Below, in pieces: positions 1 to 8,765 of a DNA stretch of 64,000 nt (position 1 is the first letter of the stretch; each line of letters begins with the position of its first letter). The DNA is taken from assembly GCF_011290385.1 (NCBI RefSeq), contig NZ_CP049785.1:200317-264316 (forward strand), given 5' to 3'. The notes below the pieces were generated by a model, which did not search any database, was not told the DNA's origin, and saw only the letters and a program-made list of their open reading frames with translations. This stretch comes from Blattabacterium sp. DPU (GTDB lineage Bacteria; Bacteroidota; Bacteroidia; Flavobacteriales; Blattabacteriaceae). Made by a program: the position numbers and the translations under genes.

Positions 1-100
1 TTTCAGTTTGTTTTTTAGAATCTTTGGAATCTTTTATTTGAATTTTTTCAGTTTGTTTTTTAGAATCTTTGGAATCTTTTATTTGAATTTTTTCAGTTTG
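1..100. repeat. 45-bp in-frame tandem repeat in the PASTA protein tail
   Basis: Bases 1-48, 46-93 and 91-100 repeat with an exact 45-base period; the landmark CAGTTTG occurs at 4, 49 and 94. The unit is 15 codons and reads QTEKIQIKDSKDSKK on the minus strand. At least 2.2 identical copies are visible and the array may continue to the left. Identical copies at the nucleotide level point to recent expansion or contraction. Confidence 0.9.
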
Positions 101-856
101 ATCTAACAATTCTATTGAACTTAACCAAAGTTCAATAGATTTATTTTTATCATAAAAAACTCCAGGTTCAGGTTTTTGACGGTATACTTTTGCATTTATA
201 TCAGGATTTGTGATTGTGTGATCATAGTAAAAATTAATAACATGAAATAATTGATTTTTAAAAATGCGAGTTGCGGAATGTAATGACATTCCAATAACAT
301 TAGGTACCACTACCAAATTATTTTTTTCATATTTTTTTCCAATAATCAAAGTGATTCCTTCTTGATTAGAAGTAAATTTGTATCCAGGTTGAATAGATTT
401 ATTTTTATATAAAACTTTTAAAACAGTGTTTTTATCTATATCATTAATATATCTGATTTCTTTAACAAAAATATGATTAGCATGAAGCAATTTTATAGCC
501 ATTCGTTTATCTTTATTTATGATATTAGGTAAAACAGATTGAGATGATTTAGAATTAACTTGTATATATATATGTCTTCCTTCTTTTACATGACCTCCCG
601 ATTCTGGAGAAAAGGAAATGATTTGATTAATTTTAAAATTAGGATCATAATGGGATGTATCTATCTCATATTTCAGCCCTAATTTTTTTAAAACAGATAT
701 AGATTTATGTATAGTAAAACCTTTTAAATCAGGGACTACAACATAAGATCCATGTTTCGTATAAACATCTACCCATTTCAATGCCAATTGAGCTATTTTA
801 TATAATATCAATATAGCAATTAAAAAATTAATGATGAATATTGCAAAATATTTCAT
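1..856 (-). CDS. PASTA-domain membrane protein (3' end outside window)
   Basis: An open frame runs from an ATG at 856 leftwards through the window edge, giving at least 285 residues. Residues about 4-25 are a hydrophobic N-terminal anchor. Three PASTA-like repeats follow, seen as VVVPDL near residue 39, a degenerate VLPNI in the middle, and VVVPNVIG further on, each with the usual proline/glycine-rich spacing. PASTA domains bind peptidoglycan or muropeptides in the periplasm. In Flavobacteriales a stand-alone PASTA protein commonly lies beside ddl, as here, where ddl diverges from it. There is no kinase or transpeptidase domain in the visible part. The C-terminal end is a charged, low-complexity tail made by a 45-bp tandem repeat and continues off the window. 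The family is sure; the exact role is not. Confidence 0.85.
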   Translation of the reverse strand, partial: MKYFAIFIINFLIAILILYKIAQLALKWVDVYTKHGSYVVVPDLKGFTIHKSISVLKKLGLKYEIDTSHYDPNFKINQIISFSPESGGHVKEGRHIYIQVNSKSSQSVLPNIINKDKRMAIKLLHANHIFVKEIRYINDIDKNTVLKVLYKNKSIQPGYKFTSNQEGITLIIGKKYEKNNLVVVPNVIGMSLHSATRIFKNQLFHVINFYYDHTITNPDINAKVYRQKPEPGVFYDKNKSIELWLSSIELLDQTEKIQIKDSKDSKKQTEKIQIKDSKDSKKQTE

Positions 857-905
857 AAAAAATATTTAAATAAAAATGTTTTTATATTAAAATTAAAAAT
901 AAATA

Positions 906-1889
906 ATGAAAAAAATAGCTGTTATTATGGGGGGATATTCAAAAGAATCTCTTATTTCAATACAAAGTGGAAAAGTTGTTTATGAAAATTTATGTAGAAA
1001 AGAATTTGATCCTTATAGGATATATCTTCTTAAAGAGAAATGGTTTTTGAAAAATGATGAAAATAAAGAATATTCTATAAATAAACAAGATTTTACTATT
1101 TTTGGTGGAATGAAAGGACTAAAATTTGACTGTATATTTAATGCTATACATGGTACTCCAGGAGAAGATGGAATATTACAAGCTTATTTTGAACTACTAA
1201 AAATACCTTATACAGGATGTAATTTTCATCATGCTAATGTTACTTTTAATAAAAAATATTGTTTAACTTTATTGAAGCATTTTGGCATTAATACAGCTGA
1301 ATCTTTTTTTTTAAACAAGAATCAGGTTTTTTGTACAAAAAAAATTATAGATAAAGTAGGGCTTCCTTGTTTTGTAAAACCCAATAGATCTGGATCTAGT
1401 TTAGGAATAAGTAAGGTTTATAAAGAAAAAGATTTGGATCATGCAATACAAAAAGCTTTTTTAGAAGATGAAGAAATTATTGTGGAATCTTATCTTGAAG
1501 GAAGAGAAGTATCCGTTGGCGTTTTTTCATTTAAAAATGAAGTCATTGTTTTACCAATAACAGAAATAATTAGTCAAAATGATTTTTTTGATTTTGAATC
1601 AAAATATTCCGGAAAATCTAAAGAAATCACTCCGGCAAAATTTGATCCAAATATAGAGAATAAAATACGAAAAATAGCAATGAAAGTATATAAGTTTCTT
1701 AATTTATCAGGAATATCTAGATCGGAATATATCATTGTAAATGAAGAACCCTTTTTTTTAGAAATAAACACAATTCCAGGTTTTTCAGAAGAAAGTATTT
1801 TTCCAAAACAATTGAAAGCAATTGGAATGTCTTTATCCGAAGTATTTAAAGATTCCATATTTACTTCTATTGATAAAATGAAAAAATAA
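906..1889 (+). CDS. ddl: D-alanine--D-alanine ligase
   Basis: Joins two D-alanines with ATP in the cytoplasm to make the terminal dipeptide of peptidoglycan. The 327 residues have the ATP-grasp layout: N-terminal VIMGGYSKES, HGTPGEDG at 82-89, the ATP-binding KPNRSGSSLG at about 158-167, and the metal-binding EINTIPGF at 286-293. Length is normal for the family. It starts at an ATG 49 bases from the divergent PASTA gene and is convergent with feoB. With murA and glmM elsewhere in the window it indicates that a peptidoglycan pathway is kept. No odd residues were seen. Confidence 0.96.
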   Translation: MKKIAVIMGGYSKESLISIQSGKVVYENLCRKEFDPYRIYLLKEKWFLKNDENKEYSINKQDFTIFGGMKGLKFDCIFNAIHGTPGEDGILQAYFELLKIPYTGCNFHHANVTFNKKYCLTLLKHFGINTAESFFLNKNQVFCTKKIIDKVGLPCFVKPNRSGSSLGISKVYKEKDLDHAIQKAFLEDEEIIVESYLEGREVSVGVFSFKNEVIVLPITEIISQNDFFDFESKYSGKSKEITPAKFDPNIENKIRKIAMKVYKFLNLSGISRSEYIIVNEEPFFLEINTIPGFSEESIFPKQLKAIGMSLSEVFKDSIFTSIDKMKK

Positions 1890-1906
1890 AAATTTTATAA
1901 TTTACA

Positions 1907-1955
1907 ATTGCATTTTTTTTTGCAAAAATTTTTTTTATATAAGAAAAAATGCAAT
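1907..1955. terminator. Probable bidirectional terminator between ddl and feoB
   Basis: A perfect 12-bp inverted repeat, 1907-1918 (ATTGCATTTTTT) and 1944-1955 (AAAAAATGCAAT), lies in the gap between the convergent ddl and feoB. The arms end in A/T runs, so a U-rich tract is available in either direction. The loop is about 25 nt, and the base composition lowers the significance. Confidence 0.4.
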
Positions 1956-2001
1956 AATTTTTTAAATAAACAAAAAATTGAATATAAAAAAAATAAACTT
2001 A

Positions 2002-4059
2002 TTATAATGTATTGCCACATAATATTTTAAATGTTTGATATGTTAATAATGAAGCTATATAAGCTAAAAAAGTCATAAAAATAAATTGTAATATTGGCCA
2101 TTTCCAAGATTTTGTTTCTTTTTTTATTATAGATAAAGTGCTCATACATTGCATAGAAAATGCATAAAAAAACAGTAGAGAAATTCCCGTTGCTAAATTA
2201 TAAATCGGTTTTTTAGTTTTATAGTATATCTCTTTTTTCATTTTTTCTTTTAAAAAATTTTCTTTTTTTTCTATGTTATATACAGAAGCCATGGTACTAA
2301 CAAAGACTTCTCGTGCTACAAGAGAAGATAGCAATCCTATTCCGATTTTCCAATCGTATCCTAATGGATGAATTATAGGTTCCATTTTTTTTCCTAATAA
2401 ACCTAAATAAGAGTTAGGTAATTCTTTTTTTTGTATATTGAGTATGTTTATTTTTGATGAATTTTTTGAAGGACCAAAAGTTCCTAAAACCCAAATCAAT
2501 ATATTAATTAGTAAAATCATTTTTCCTGCATTGATAATAAATGATTTAAGATTGATCCATAAAGTAATCAATACATTTTTTAACATAGGAATTTTGTAAG
2601 TAGGAATTTCCATTATAAGATGACTTTTATAATTTTTCTTTAAAAATTGATGTAAAATTATTGATACACTTAAAGCAGATATAACGCCTAAAATATACAT
2701 AGCCAAAAGAATTATTCCTCTTAATTGAATGAAATACCATTTTTTATCTGGTATAATTAAAGATATAATTAGAGTATAAATAGGTAATCTTGCAGAACAG
2801 GTCATAAAAGGAGTTACTAAAATAGTAATTAAACGATCTCTAGGATTATCTATATGTCTAGCGGATATAATTGCGGGAATAGCGCAAGCTATACCAGAAA
2901 TAAGAGGAACTACACTTTTTCCATTTAAACCAAAAGGTCGCATAATTCTATCCATTAGAAATATCACTCTGCTTATGTATCCACTTTCTTCCATTATAAG
3001 AAGAAAAAATAATAGAATAAAAATTTGTGGAATAAAAGAAATAATAACACTAATTGCTGGTAATATTCCTTCCAGAAAAAAATTATTTAAAGGCCCAGGA
3101 TAAACATTATAAAATTTTTTTTGTATAAAATAAAAAAAAAATTCTATAAATCGTTTTGGTATTTCAGACCATAAAAAAATACATTGAAAAATGAAAAATA
3201 GAAAAAATATAAAAATGAAATAACCCCAAAAAGGATGTACAAGTAGATAATTATCTATTTTTTTAGAAAATTCTAAATGTTTTTTTTCTTTTTCAGAAAT
3301 AAATTCTGAAACTGTTTTAGAGCAAATTTTTTTTATTTCTTCATATCTATCTAATGTTTCCTTAATTTGTAATCTTTTTGATATAATGTTGTATTTTTTT
3401 TTTATTTTATTTAAAAAATAGTCTTCTATTAAAAATTTTCTATTATAGGCTAAATAATACCAAGCTTTATAAGTATTTATTTTGTAATTATTTTTTACAT
3501 CATTAATAGCAAGAGAATAACGGATTCCTGGATTGAAAAAATAGGTTTTTTTCGTTTTTTTTAAGTTTTTTATTTTTATTTTAATTTTATTTAACCCAAT
3601 TCCTTTTCTTGCATTGATTAACACAATCTCTGTTAAAAGAAATTTTTTTAATTCTTCTATGTTAATGGATATTCCTTTTTTTTTTGCTTCATCTAGCATA
3701 TTTAATACAAAAAGAACAGGAAATCCTAAATCTTGTACTTGTCTAAGTAAAAGAAGACTTTTTTTTATATTGGAAGAATCTGCTACAACCATAATTTTAT
3801 CTGGATAATCTAAATCATTGATATTGTTTAGTAGTTTACAAACTACTTCTTCATCTTCAGATGAAGGATATATACTATAAGTACCAGGAAGATCTATAAT
3901 TTGATAGTGTGTATTTTCATGATAAAAATATCCTATTTTTTTGTCGACTGTTACACCTATATAATTTCCTACTTTTTGATTAAGTCCAGTTAATTTATTA
4001 AATAAAGAAGTTTTTCCTACATTTGGATTTCCAACCAGAGCTAATTTAATTTTTTGCAT
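2002..4059 (-). CDS. feoB: Ferrous iron transport protein B
   Basis: Inner-membrane Fe(II) importer with an N-terminal G domain: G1 GNPNVGKTS at residues 10-18, DLPG at 56-59 and NMLDE at about 120-124. A helical linker follows, then a large C-terminal membrane region with the two Gate repeats (for example GKSVVPLISG and a second GLLSSLVAREVF segment). At 685 residues it matches the shorter Bacteroidota FeoB proteins. feoA lies 2 bases upstream on the same strand, so the two form one transcript. It brings iron to the Fe-S enzymes encoded nearby (SdhB, ferredoxin). No FeoC is visible. Confidence 0.95.
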   Translation of the reverse strand: MQKIKLALVGNPNVGKTSLFNKLTGLNQKVGNYIGVTVDKKIGYFYHENTHYQIIDLPGTYSIYPSSEDEEVVCKLLNNINDLDYPDKIMVVADSSNIKKSLLLLRQVQDLGFPVLFVLNMLDEAKKKGISINIEELKKFLLTEIVLINARKGIGLNKIKIKIKNLKKTKKTYFFNPGIRYSLAINDVKNNYKINTYKAWYYLAYNRKFLIEDYFLNKIKKKYNIISKRLQIKETLDRYEEIKKICSKTVSEFISEKEKKHLEFSKKIDNYLLVHPFWGYFIFIFFLFFIFQCIFLWSEIPKRFIEFFFYFIQKKFYNVYPGPLNNFFLEGILPAISVIISFIPQIFILLFFLLIMEESGYISRVIFLMDRIMRPFGLNGKSVVPLISGIACAIPAIISARHIDNPRDRLITILVTPFMTCSARLPIYTLIISLIIPDKKWYFIQLRGIILLAMYILGVISALSVSIILHQFLKKNYKSHLIMEIPTYKIPMLKNVLITLWINLKSFIINAGKMILLINILIWVLGTFGPSKNSSKINILNIQKKELPNSYLGLLGKKMEPIIHPLGYDWKIGIGLLSSLVAREVFVSTMASVYNIEKKENFLKEKMKKEIYYKTKKPIYNLATGISLLFFYAFSMQCMSTLSIIKKETKSWKWPILQFIFMTFLAYIASLLTYQTFKILCGNTL

Positions 4060-4061
4060 TA

Positions 4062-4283
4062 TTAAATAAGTTCTATTATAATGTTTTCAGCTTCTTTTTT
4101 TCGTAAAGCTAAACAAGATTGATCATATCTTATACATAATGGATCATAAAAAATGGAAACAAAAAGTATTTCAAATTTTACTCCAGGTAAAACTCCTAAT
4201 TCTAACAATTTTATGGGAAAATTATCATTTTTATATCCTTTAATTATTCCTTTTTCTCCTTTTTTAAGATTAGATAAATTCAA
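4062..4283 (-). CDS. feoA: FeoA-domain protein, partner of FeoB
   Basis: A 73-residue SH3-like FeoA domain, opening with NLSNLKKGEKGIIKGY and carrying the family glycine pattern LLELGVLPG. FeoA is a small cytoplasmic protein needed for full FeoB activity. It ends 2 bases before feoB and is its first cistron. It starts at an ATG at 4283, divergent from rseP with 68 bases between. I saw no Fur-like box, but the AT-rich gap makes such a site hard to judge. Confidence 0.9.
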   Translation of the reverse strand: MNLSNLKKGEKGIIKGYKNDNFPIKLLELGVLPGVKFEILFVSIFYDPLCIRYDQSCLALRKKEAENIIIELI

Positions 4284-4351
4284 AATATATTTTTATTTTA
4301 TAATAAAGGTTTAAATTTATCTTTTTTATTTTTATTTAGAAATCTATAGGA

Positions 4352-5683
4352 ATGTCATCAATTTTAATTAGATCTATACAATTGTTACTTAGTATTTCTA
4401 TATTAGTTATCATTCATGAATTAGGTCATTTTATTATAGCTCAGATATTTAAAGTTAGAGTGGAAAGATTTTTTCTATTTTTTGACCCTTGGTTTTCTAT
4501 CTTAAAAAAAAAGATAGGACACACTATTTATGGAATCGGTTGGTTGCCTTTAGGAGGATATGTCAAAATATCTGGAATGATAATGGATGATAAAAATATT
4601 TCATCAAAAAATACAATTAATAATTGGGAATTTCGTTCTAAATCAGCAATAAAAAGACTATTAATTATTTCTGGAGGAATATTTTTCAATATATTGTTAT
4701 CTATTTTAATTTTTACTTTTTTATTATTTAAATATGGAGAAACTTATCTTCCTACAAAAAATGTTAAATATGGTATAGAAGTTGATGCTTTAGGAGAAAA
4801 AATAGGACTGAAAAATGGAGATAAAATTTTATTTGTAAACGGAAAATATATTCCCTATTTTAATGACATTCCTAAAGAAATTATTTTGGGAAATTCTATT
4901 ACTGTAGATCGTATGGGGAATATTATAAAATTATCATTAAATAATAACAAAAAAAAATTTTTTTTTGATAGAAAAGAACTGAATTTTTTTATTCAACCTC
5001 GTGTCCCTCCTATAATCAATTATGTAATCAAAAATTCTAAAGCAGAAAAGTATGGATTAAGAAATAATGATGAGATATTAGCCATTAATTCTGAATTTAT
5101 TCTTTTTTCTGATCAATTCAAAGATTTGTTATCAAAATATAAAAATGAAAACATATTAATGTCCATTAATAGAAATGGAAAACTTATTCAAAAAGAAATT
5201 TTTTTAGATTCAAAAGAAGTTTTGGGAATTTATTTAAAAAATTTTATAGATTTAGATCAAATTTTTTTATTTGAAAAAAAGAATTATTCTTTTTTTGAGA
5301 GTATACCACATGGTATAAAAAAAACTTGGAATGTTTTAAAAAATCAAATATTTTTTTTGAAAAATGTTTTTCATATAGAAACTAAAGCTTATAAACAAAT
5401 AGGTAGTTTTTTTTCCATAGCTAAAGAGTTTCCTTCTAAATGGAATTGGGATATTTTTTGGACTTTAACTGCTACATTATCCATTTGGTTAGCTTTTTTA
5501 AATTTATTTCCTATTCCATCATTAGATGGTGGTTATATATTATTTATCATGATAGAAATGATAACAAGAAAAAAAATCAATGAAGAAATAATGGAACGTT
5601 GTACTATTTGCGGATTTATAATAATTAGTTTAATTATGATGTTTATTATTATTTGGGATATTTTCAAAGTTTTTTTTTATTGA
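4352..5683 (+). CDS. rseP: RIP metalloprotease RseP (site-2 protease)
   Basis: Intramembrane zinc metalloprotease of the M50B family, 443 residues. The first membrane helix carries HELGH at 22-26, and the last part has the second active-site motif NLFPIPSLDGG. Between them lie two PDZ-like regions and further helices. In other bacteria RseP cleaves anti-sigma factors and cleared signal peptides. The substrates in this reduced genome are not visible here. The 3' end overlaps the convergent cyclo-ligase gene by 54 bases. Confidence 0.93.
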   Translation: MSSILIRSIQLLLSISILVIIHELGHFIIAQIFKVRVERFFLFFDPWFSILKKKIGHTIYGIGWLPLGGYVKISGMIMDDKNISSKNTINNWEFRSKSAIKRLLIISGGIFFNILLSILIFTFLLFKYGETYLPTKNVKYGIEVDALGEKIGLKNGDKILFVNGKYIPYFNDIPKEIILGNSITVDRMGNIIKLSLNNNKKKFFFDRKELNFFIQPRVPPIINYVIKNSKAEKYGLRNNDEILAINSEFILFSDQFKDLLSKYKNENILMSINRNGKLIQKEIFLDSKEVLGIYLKNFIDLDQIFLFEKKNYSFFESIPHGIKKTWNVLKNQIFFLKNVFHIETKAYKQIGSFFSIAKEFPSKWNWDIFWTLTATLSIWLAFLNLFPIPSLDGGYILFIMIEMITRKKINEEIMERCTICGFIIISLIMMFIIIWDIFKVFFY

Positions 5684-6262
5684 ATTTTTTCTAAAGCAAT
5701 AAATATGATTTGGAGTAATTCCTATATCTAGAAATAAATCATTTTTATGTACTCTTTCAATTTTTTTTATGGGAGGGAAAATACTTAAACCTATTTTAAT
5801 AACATTTTTTTTGCATAAAGTAATAAATCTATCATAAAAACCTTTTCCATAACCTATTCTATGACCTTTAAAATCAAATATTAATAAAGGAATAAATATA
5901 ACTTCAATAAGAGAAATTGAAACAATAAATTTATGTCTCTGAATAGGTTCTAGAATTCCATATTTTTTCTTTGTTAAGATAGTTTTTTCATGAAAAAAAC
6001 AATTTTCTATAGATAATTCCTTAAAATTAGAACAAGGAATAGTTACACATTTTCCCATTTTTAGTAAAAAATTAATTATGATAAATGTATCTACTTCTTT
6101 ATATTCTCGTATAGGTAAAAAAATATGATAATATGTTTTTTCCCATATGAAAAACATTTTTTTTAAATGCAAAAAAATTTCATAACTCATTTTTATAATT
6201 TTATCTTGAGAAATAGACTTTCTCATATATAAATATTTTTTACGTAATTTTTTTTTATTCAT
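5630..6262 (-). CDS. fau: 5-formyltetrahydrofolate cyclo-ligase
   Basis: Converts 5-formyl-THF to 5,10-methenyl-THF with ATP, returning a stored folate to one-carbon metabolism. The 210 residues contain the signature GHRIGYGKGFYDRF and an N-terminal KKKLRKKYLYMRKSIS typical of the family. Its ATG overlaps the TGA of the upstream hydrolase by 4 bases, so the two are translationally coupled. The C-terminal tail of about 17 residues (rich in Asn, Lys and His) lies inside the end of the convergent rseP and looks like a read-through extension after loss of the original stop. With folC it serves folate metabolism. Confidence 0.9.
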   Translation of the reverse strand: MNKKKLRKKYLYMRKSISQDKIIKMSYEIFLHLKKMFFIWEKTYYHIFLPIREYKEVDTFIIINFLLKMGKCVTIPCSNFKELSIENCFFHEKTILTKKKYGILEPIQRHKFIVSISLIEVIFIPLLIFDFKGHRIGYGKGFYDRFITLCKKNVIKIGLSIFPPIKKIERVHKNDLFLDIGITPNHIYCFRKNSIKKNFENIPNNNKHHN

Positions 6263-7047
6263 TCTATAGAATAATCTATAAAATTTTCTAATATCTTTAT
6301 TATTTCTTTTGGTTGTTCTATGTGCCCCATATGACCCGTAGGTATTGCAAAAAAATAAATTTGATTTCCGTTTCTAGTTTCTTCATAAATTTTTTGAATA
6401 TCAAGAATTCGATCATATAAACCAGCTATATATAATTTTGGAAATTGAGTTGTTTTTAACAAAAATTTTCTATCTTTTCGAATAGACATTCCTTTTAAAA
6501 AGGAAATAATGCTATTAATATGAATATGCAAAGCCATTTTATTCACGAAACAAATTTCTTCTTGTAAAGAAGATAATTTTTTATTATAAAATAATTTTTT
6601 TATACTTGTGGATACAAATAATGGATAATTATTCATAGCTAATTGAATAGAACGAATACGATTTCTCTTTTTTTCAAGTGTATCTGATATCGTTGTAGAA
6701 TGAAGTAAACACAAACCTAAAAACATTTCTGGATATTTTTCTGCTATAGCTAAAGCTACATATCCTCCCATAGAATGACCTACAAAAACAGCTTTTTGTA
6801 CATTCTTTTTGTATACAATATTTTTTACAATTTCTGCAATTTTTTCCATTGTAAAAATGGAATCTTTTTCTAATTTTAAGCTACTTTTTCCGTGACCTGG
6901 AAGATCAATTGAAATAACTTTATATTTATTAGAAATACTATTATATATATAGTTCCATATTTCTATACTTTCCATGAATCCATGTAATAAAACTATAGGA
7001 ATTCCTTTTCCTTTTATTTTAAAATTTATTTTACAAATATTAGTCAT
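6259..7047 (-). CDS. Alpha/beta hydrolase
   Basis: A 262-residue alpha/beta-hydrolase fold protein. The oxyanion region LLHGFMES is near residue 21, the nucleophile elbow GHSMGG puts Ser at about 92, and the late His lies in TGHMGHIEQP near residue 245. An acidic residue (GLYDRILD) is in the usual place, so the triad appears complete. The substrate cannot be told from sequence; BioH-like, lactonase-like or general esterase roles are all possible. It is the first gene of a two-gene unit with fau and diverges from coaX with 33 bases between. Confidence 0.85.
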   Translation of the reverse strand: MTNICKINFKIKGKGIPIVLLHGFMESIEIWNYIYNSISNKYKVISIDLPGHGKSSLKLEKDSIFTMEKIAEIVKNIVYKKNVQKAVFVGHSMGGYVALAIAEKYPEMFLGLCLLHSTTISDTLEKKRNRIRSIQLAMNNYPLFVSTSIKKLFYNKKLSSLQEEICFVNKMALHIHINSIISFLKGMSIRKDRKFLLKTTQFPKLYIAGLYDRILDIQKIYEETRNGNQIYFFAIPTGHMGHIEQPKEIIKILENFIDYSIE

Positions 7048-7080
7048 ATATTATACTATTTTAATATAATGAAGTGAATC

Positions 7081-7854
7081 ATGTTGTTAACAATAAATAT
7101 TGGAAATTCCAGTCTTCGTTTTGGATTATTTAATAATAATTATAATTTGAAATGTAATTGTTCATGGATCATCAATAGTAACCCACAAAGATCGTTAGAT
7201 GAATATATTTTATTATTTAGAAATATATATCAACAGTATGGCATCCTCTACAAATTTATACAAAATATAGTAATAGGATCAGTCGTTCCTACTCTTACAA
7301 AGAAAGTGGAACAATCCTTATATGAAATACATAAAATTAAACCTATTCTAGTTGATATAAATTCATCTTCTCCTATAAAACATTATTCTCATCAATTAGG
7401 CACAGATTTATATGCTAACGCTATAGCTGCATATACATTATACAAAGATCAAAATACTACTTTAGTAGTAGATTTTGGAACTGCACTAAGTTTCACCTGT
7501 ATAGATAATAAATATGGTAATATTAAAGGTATTATTATTGCTCCTGGAATAAATAGTTCTTTAACCGCATTAATTGGTAATACAGCTCAATTATCTAAAA
7601 TTAAATTAAAAAAACCTCCTAGTATATTAGGAAAGGATACAGAAACGTGTATTCAAAGTGGAATTATATATGGATATTTAAGCATGATTGAAGGTTTAAT
7701 AAATAGAATCAATCAAGAATTGAAAACAAACTGTTTTGTTATTGCTACCGGAGGTCTTTCTCACATATATACACCTTTAACAAAAAAAATTCATATAAAA
7801 GATAAACTTCATACAATCAAAGGATTAAAGATATTATTTCATTGGAATCATTAA
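7081..7854 (+). CDS. coaX: Type III pantothenate kinase
   Basis: Phosphorylates pantothenate, the first step of CoA synthesis. The 257 residues show the type III (CoaX) pattern: phosphate-binding INIGNSSLRFGLF at the N terminus, LGTDLYANAIAA at about 106-117 and VVDFGTALSF at about 129-138. The start ATG is plain. Two positions differ from the pattern I know for the family. The first Asp (usually DxGN) is Asn6, and the Arg of the GxDR motif is Leu110. The central Asp131 is kept. Length is normal, so a working enzyme is still the best guess. Confidence 0.88.
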   Translation: MLLTINIGNSSLRFGLFNNNYNLKCNCSWIINSNPQRSLDEYILLFRNIYQQYGILYKFIQNIVIGSVVPTLTKKVEQSLYEIHKIKPILVDINSSSPIKHYSHQLGTDLYANAIAAYTLYKDQNTTLVVDFGTALSFTCIDNKYGNIKGIIIAPGINSSLTALIGNTAQLSKIKLKKPPSILGKDTETCIQSGIIYGYLSMIEGLINRINQELKTNCFVIATGGLSHIYTPLTKKIHIKDKLHTIKGLKILFHWNH

Positions 7855-7879
7855 ATATAAGTTAAAATTTGTACCATTT

Positions 7880-8290
7880 CTATTCTATTTTTTGAATAGA
7901 TTTTTTTATTTTTTCTGACAAAATTTCAAAATTTTTTGAAGATAAAATTATTCTTTTTTTTGAAAAATTTACATCACTTTCTTTATCCATAGGAATCAAA
8001 TGAATATGCACATGAGGAATTTCGAATCCCATAACAAATATGCCGACACGATTGCAAGGAATAATTCTTTCTATACCTATAGCAACTTTTCTTGTAAAAG
8101 ACATAATAGAGATAAATTCTTTTTCCGATAAAGAAAAAATTTTATCTCCATTACTTTTTTTTGATATTACCAAAGTATGTCCTATTTTCATAGGATGAAT
8201 ATCTAAAAAGGCTAAATGATCAAAATTTTCTGCTACTTTATAAGCTATAATTTCGTTATTAATTATTTTTTGAAATATATTGTTATTCAC
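7880..8290 (-). CDS. HIT family nucleotide-binding protein
   Basis: A 136-residue histidine-triad protein with the catalytic string PHVHIHLIP (His93, His95, His97) and the N-terminal IFQKIINNEI typical of HinT/HIT hydrolases, which cleave nucleoside phosphoramidates or AMP-lysine. It starts with GTG at 8290 inside the end of greA (8-base overlap), giving a greA-HIT unit, an arrangement usual in Flavobacteriales. It converges with coaX with 25 bases between and no clear terminator. Confidence 0.93.
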   Translation of the reverse strand: MNNNIFQKIINNEIIAYKVAENFDHLAFLDIHPMKIGHTLVISKKSNGDKIFSLSEKEFISIMSFTRKVAIGIERIIPCNRVGIFVMGFEIPHVHIHLIPMDKESDVNFSKKRIILSSKNFEILSEKIKKSIQKIE

Positions 8291-8765
8291 TAAATGCTAT
8301 TTCTAAAATCTCATAATCAAGTATCATTTTATTAGGCAATCTGATATGGGCAATTTGTCCTACTTGTTTTCCAAGAAGACCTGTCGATATAGGAGTATTT
8401 ATGGATATTTTACCTGATTTTAAATCGGCTTCTCCTTCTGGAACTAAAGTATATATTTGTTCTCCTCCATAGGTTAAATTTTTAACTCTTACTGTAGAAA
8501 GAATAGAAACTCTAGTTCTGTTAATTTGTGATCCATCTATGATTCGTGCATTAGATCGTTTTTTTTTTAATTTAGCTATATTCATTTCTAAAAAAGCTTG
8601 AGCTTCTTTTATTGCATCGTATTCCGCATTCTCTGATAAATCTCCTTTATCTCTAGCTTCTGCTATTTGCATGGATATTTTGGGTCGTTCTATGTTTTCT
8701 AATCTTTCTATTTCTTTTTGCAATTTTTCTAATCCTTCTTTAGTTATATATTCAAATTTTTCCAT
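8283..8765 (-). CDS. greA: Transcription elongation factor GreA
   Basis: Rescues backtracked RNA polymerase by stimulating transcript cleavage in the secondary channel. The 160 residues show the N-terminal coiled coil with the acidic tip (DKGDLSENAEYDAIKEAQ) and the C-terminal FKBP-like half ending in STGLLGKQVGQIAHI. Length is standard. It is the first gene of a pair with the HIT gene and is preceded by the longest empty stretch of the window. Confidence 0.95.
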   Translation of the reverse strand: MEKFEYITKEGLEKLQKEIERLENIERPKISMQIAEARDKGDLSENAEYDAIKEAQAFLEMNIAKLKKKRSNARIIDGSQINRTRVSILSTVRVKNLTYGGEQIYTLVPEGEADLKSGKISINTPISTGLLGKQVGQIAHIRLPNKMILDYEILEIAFSE

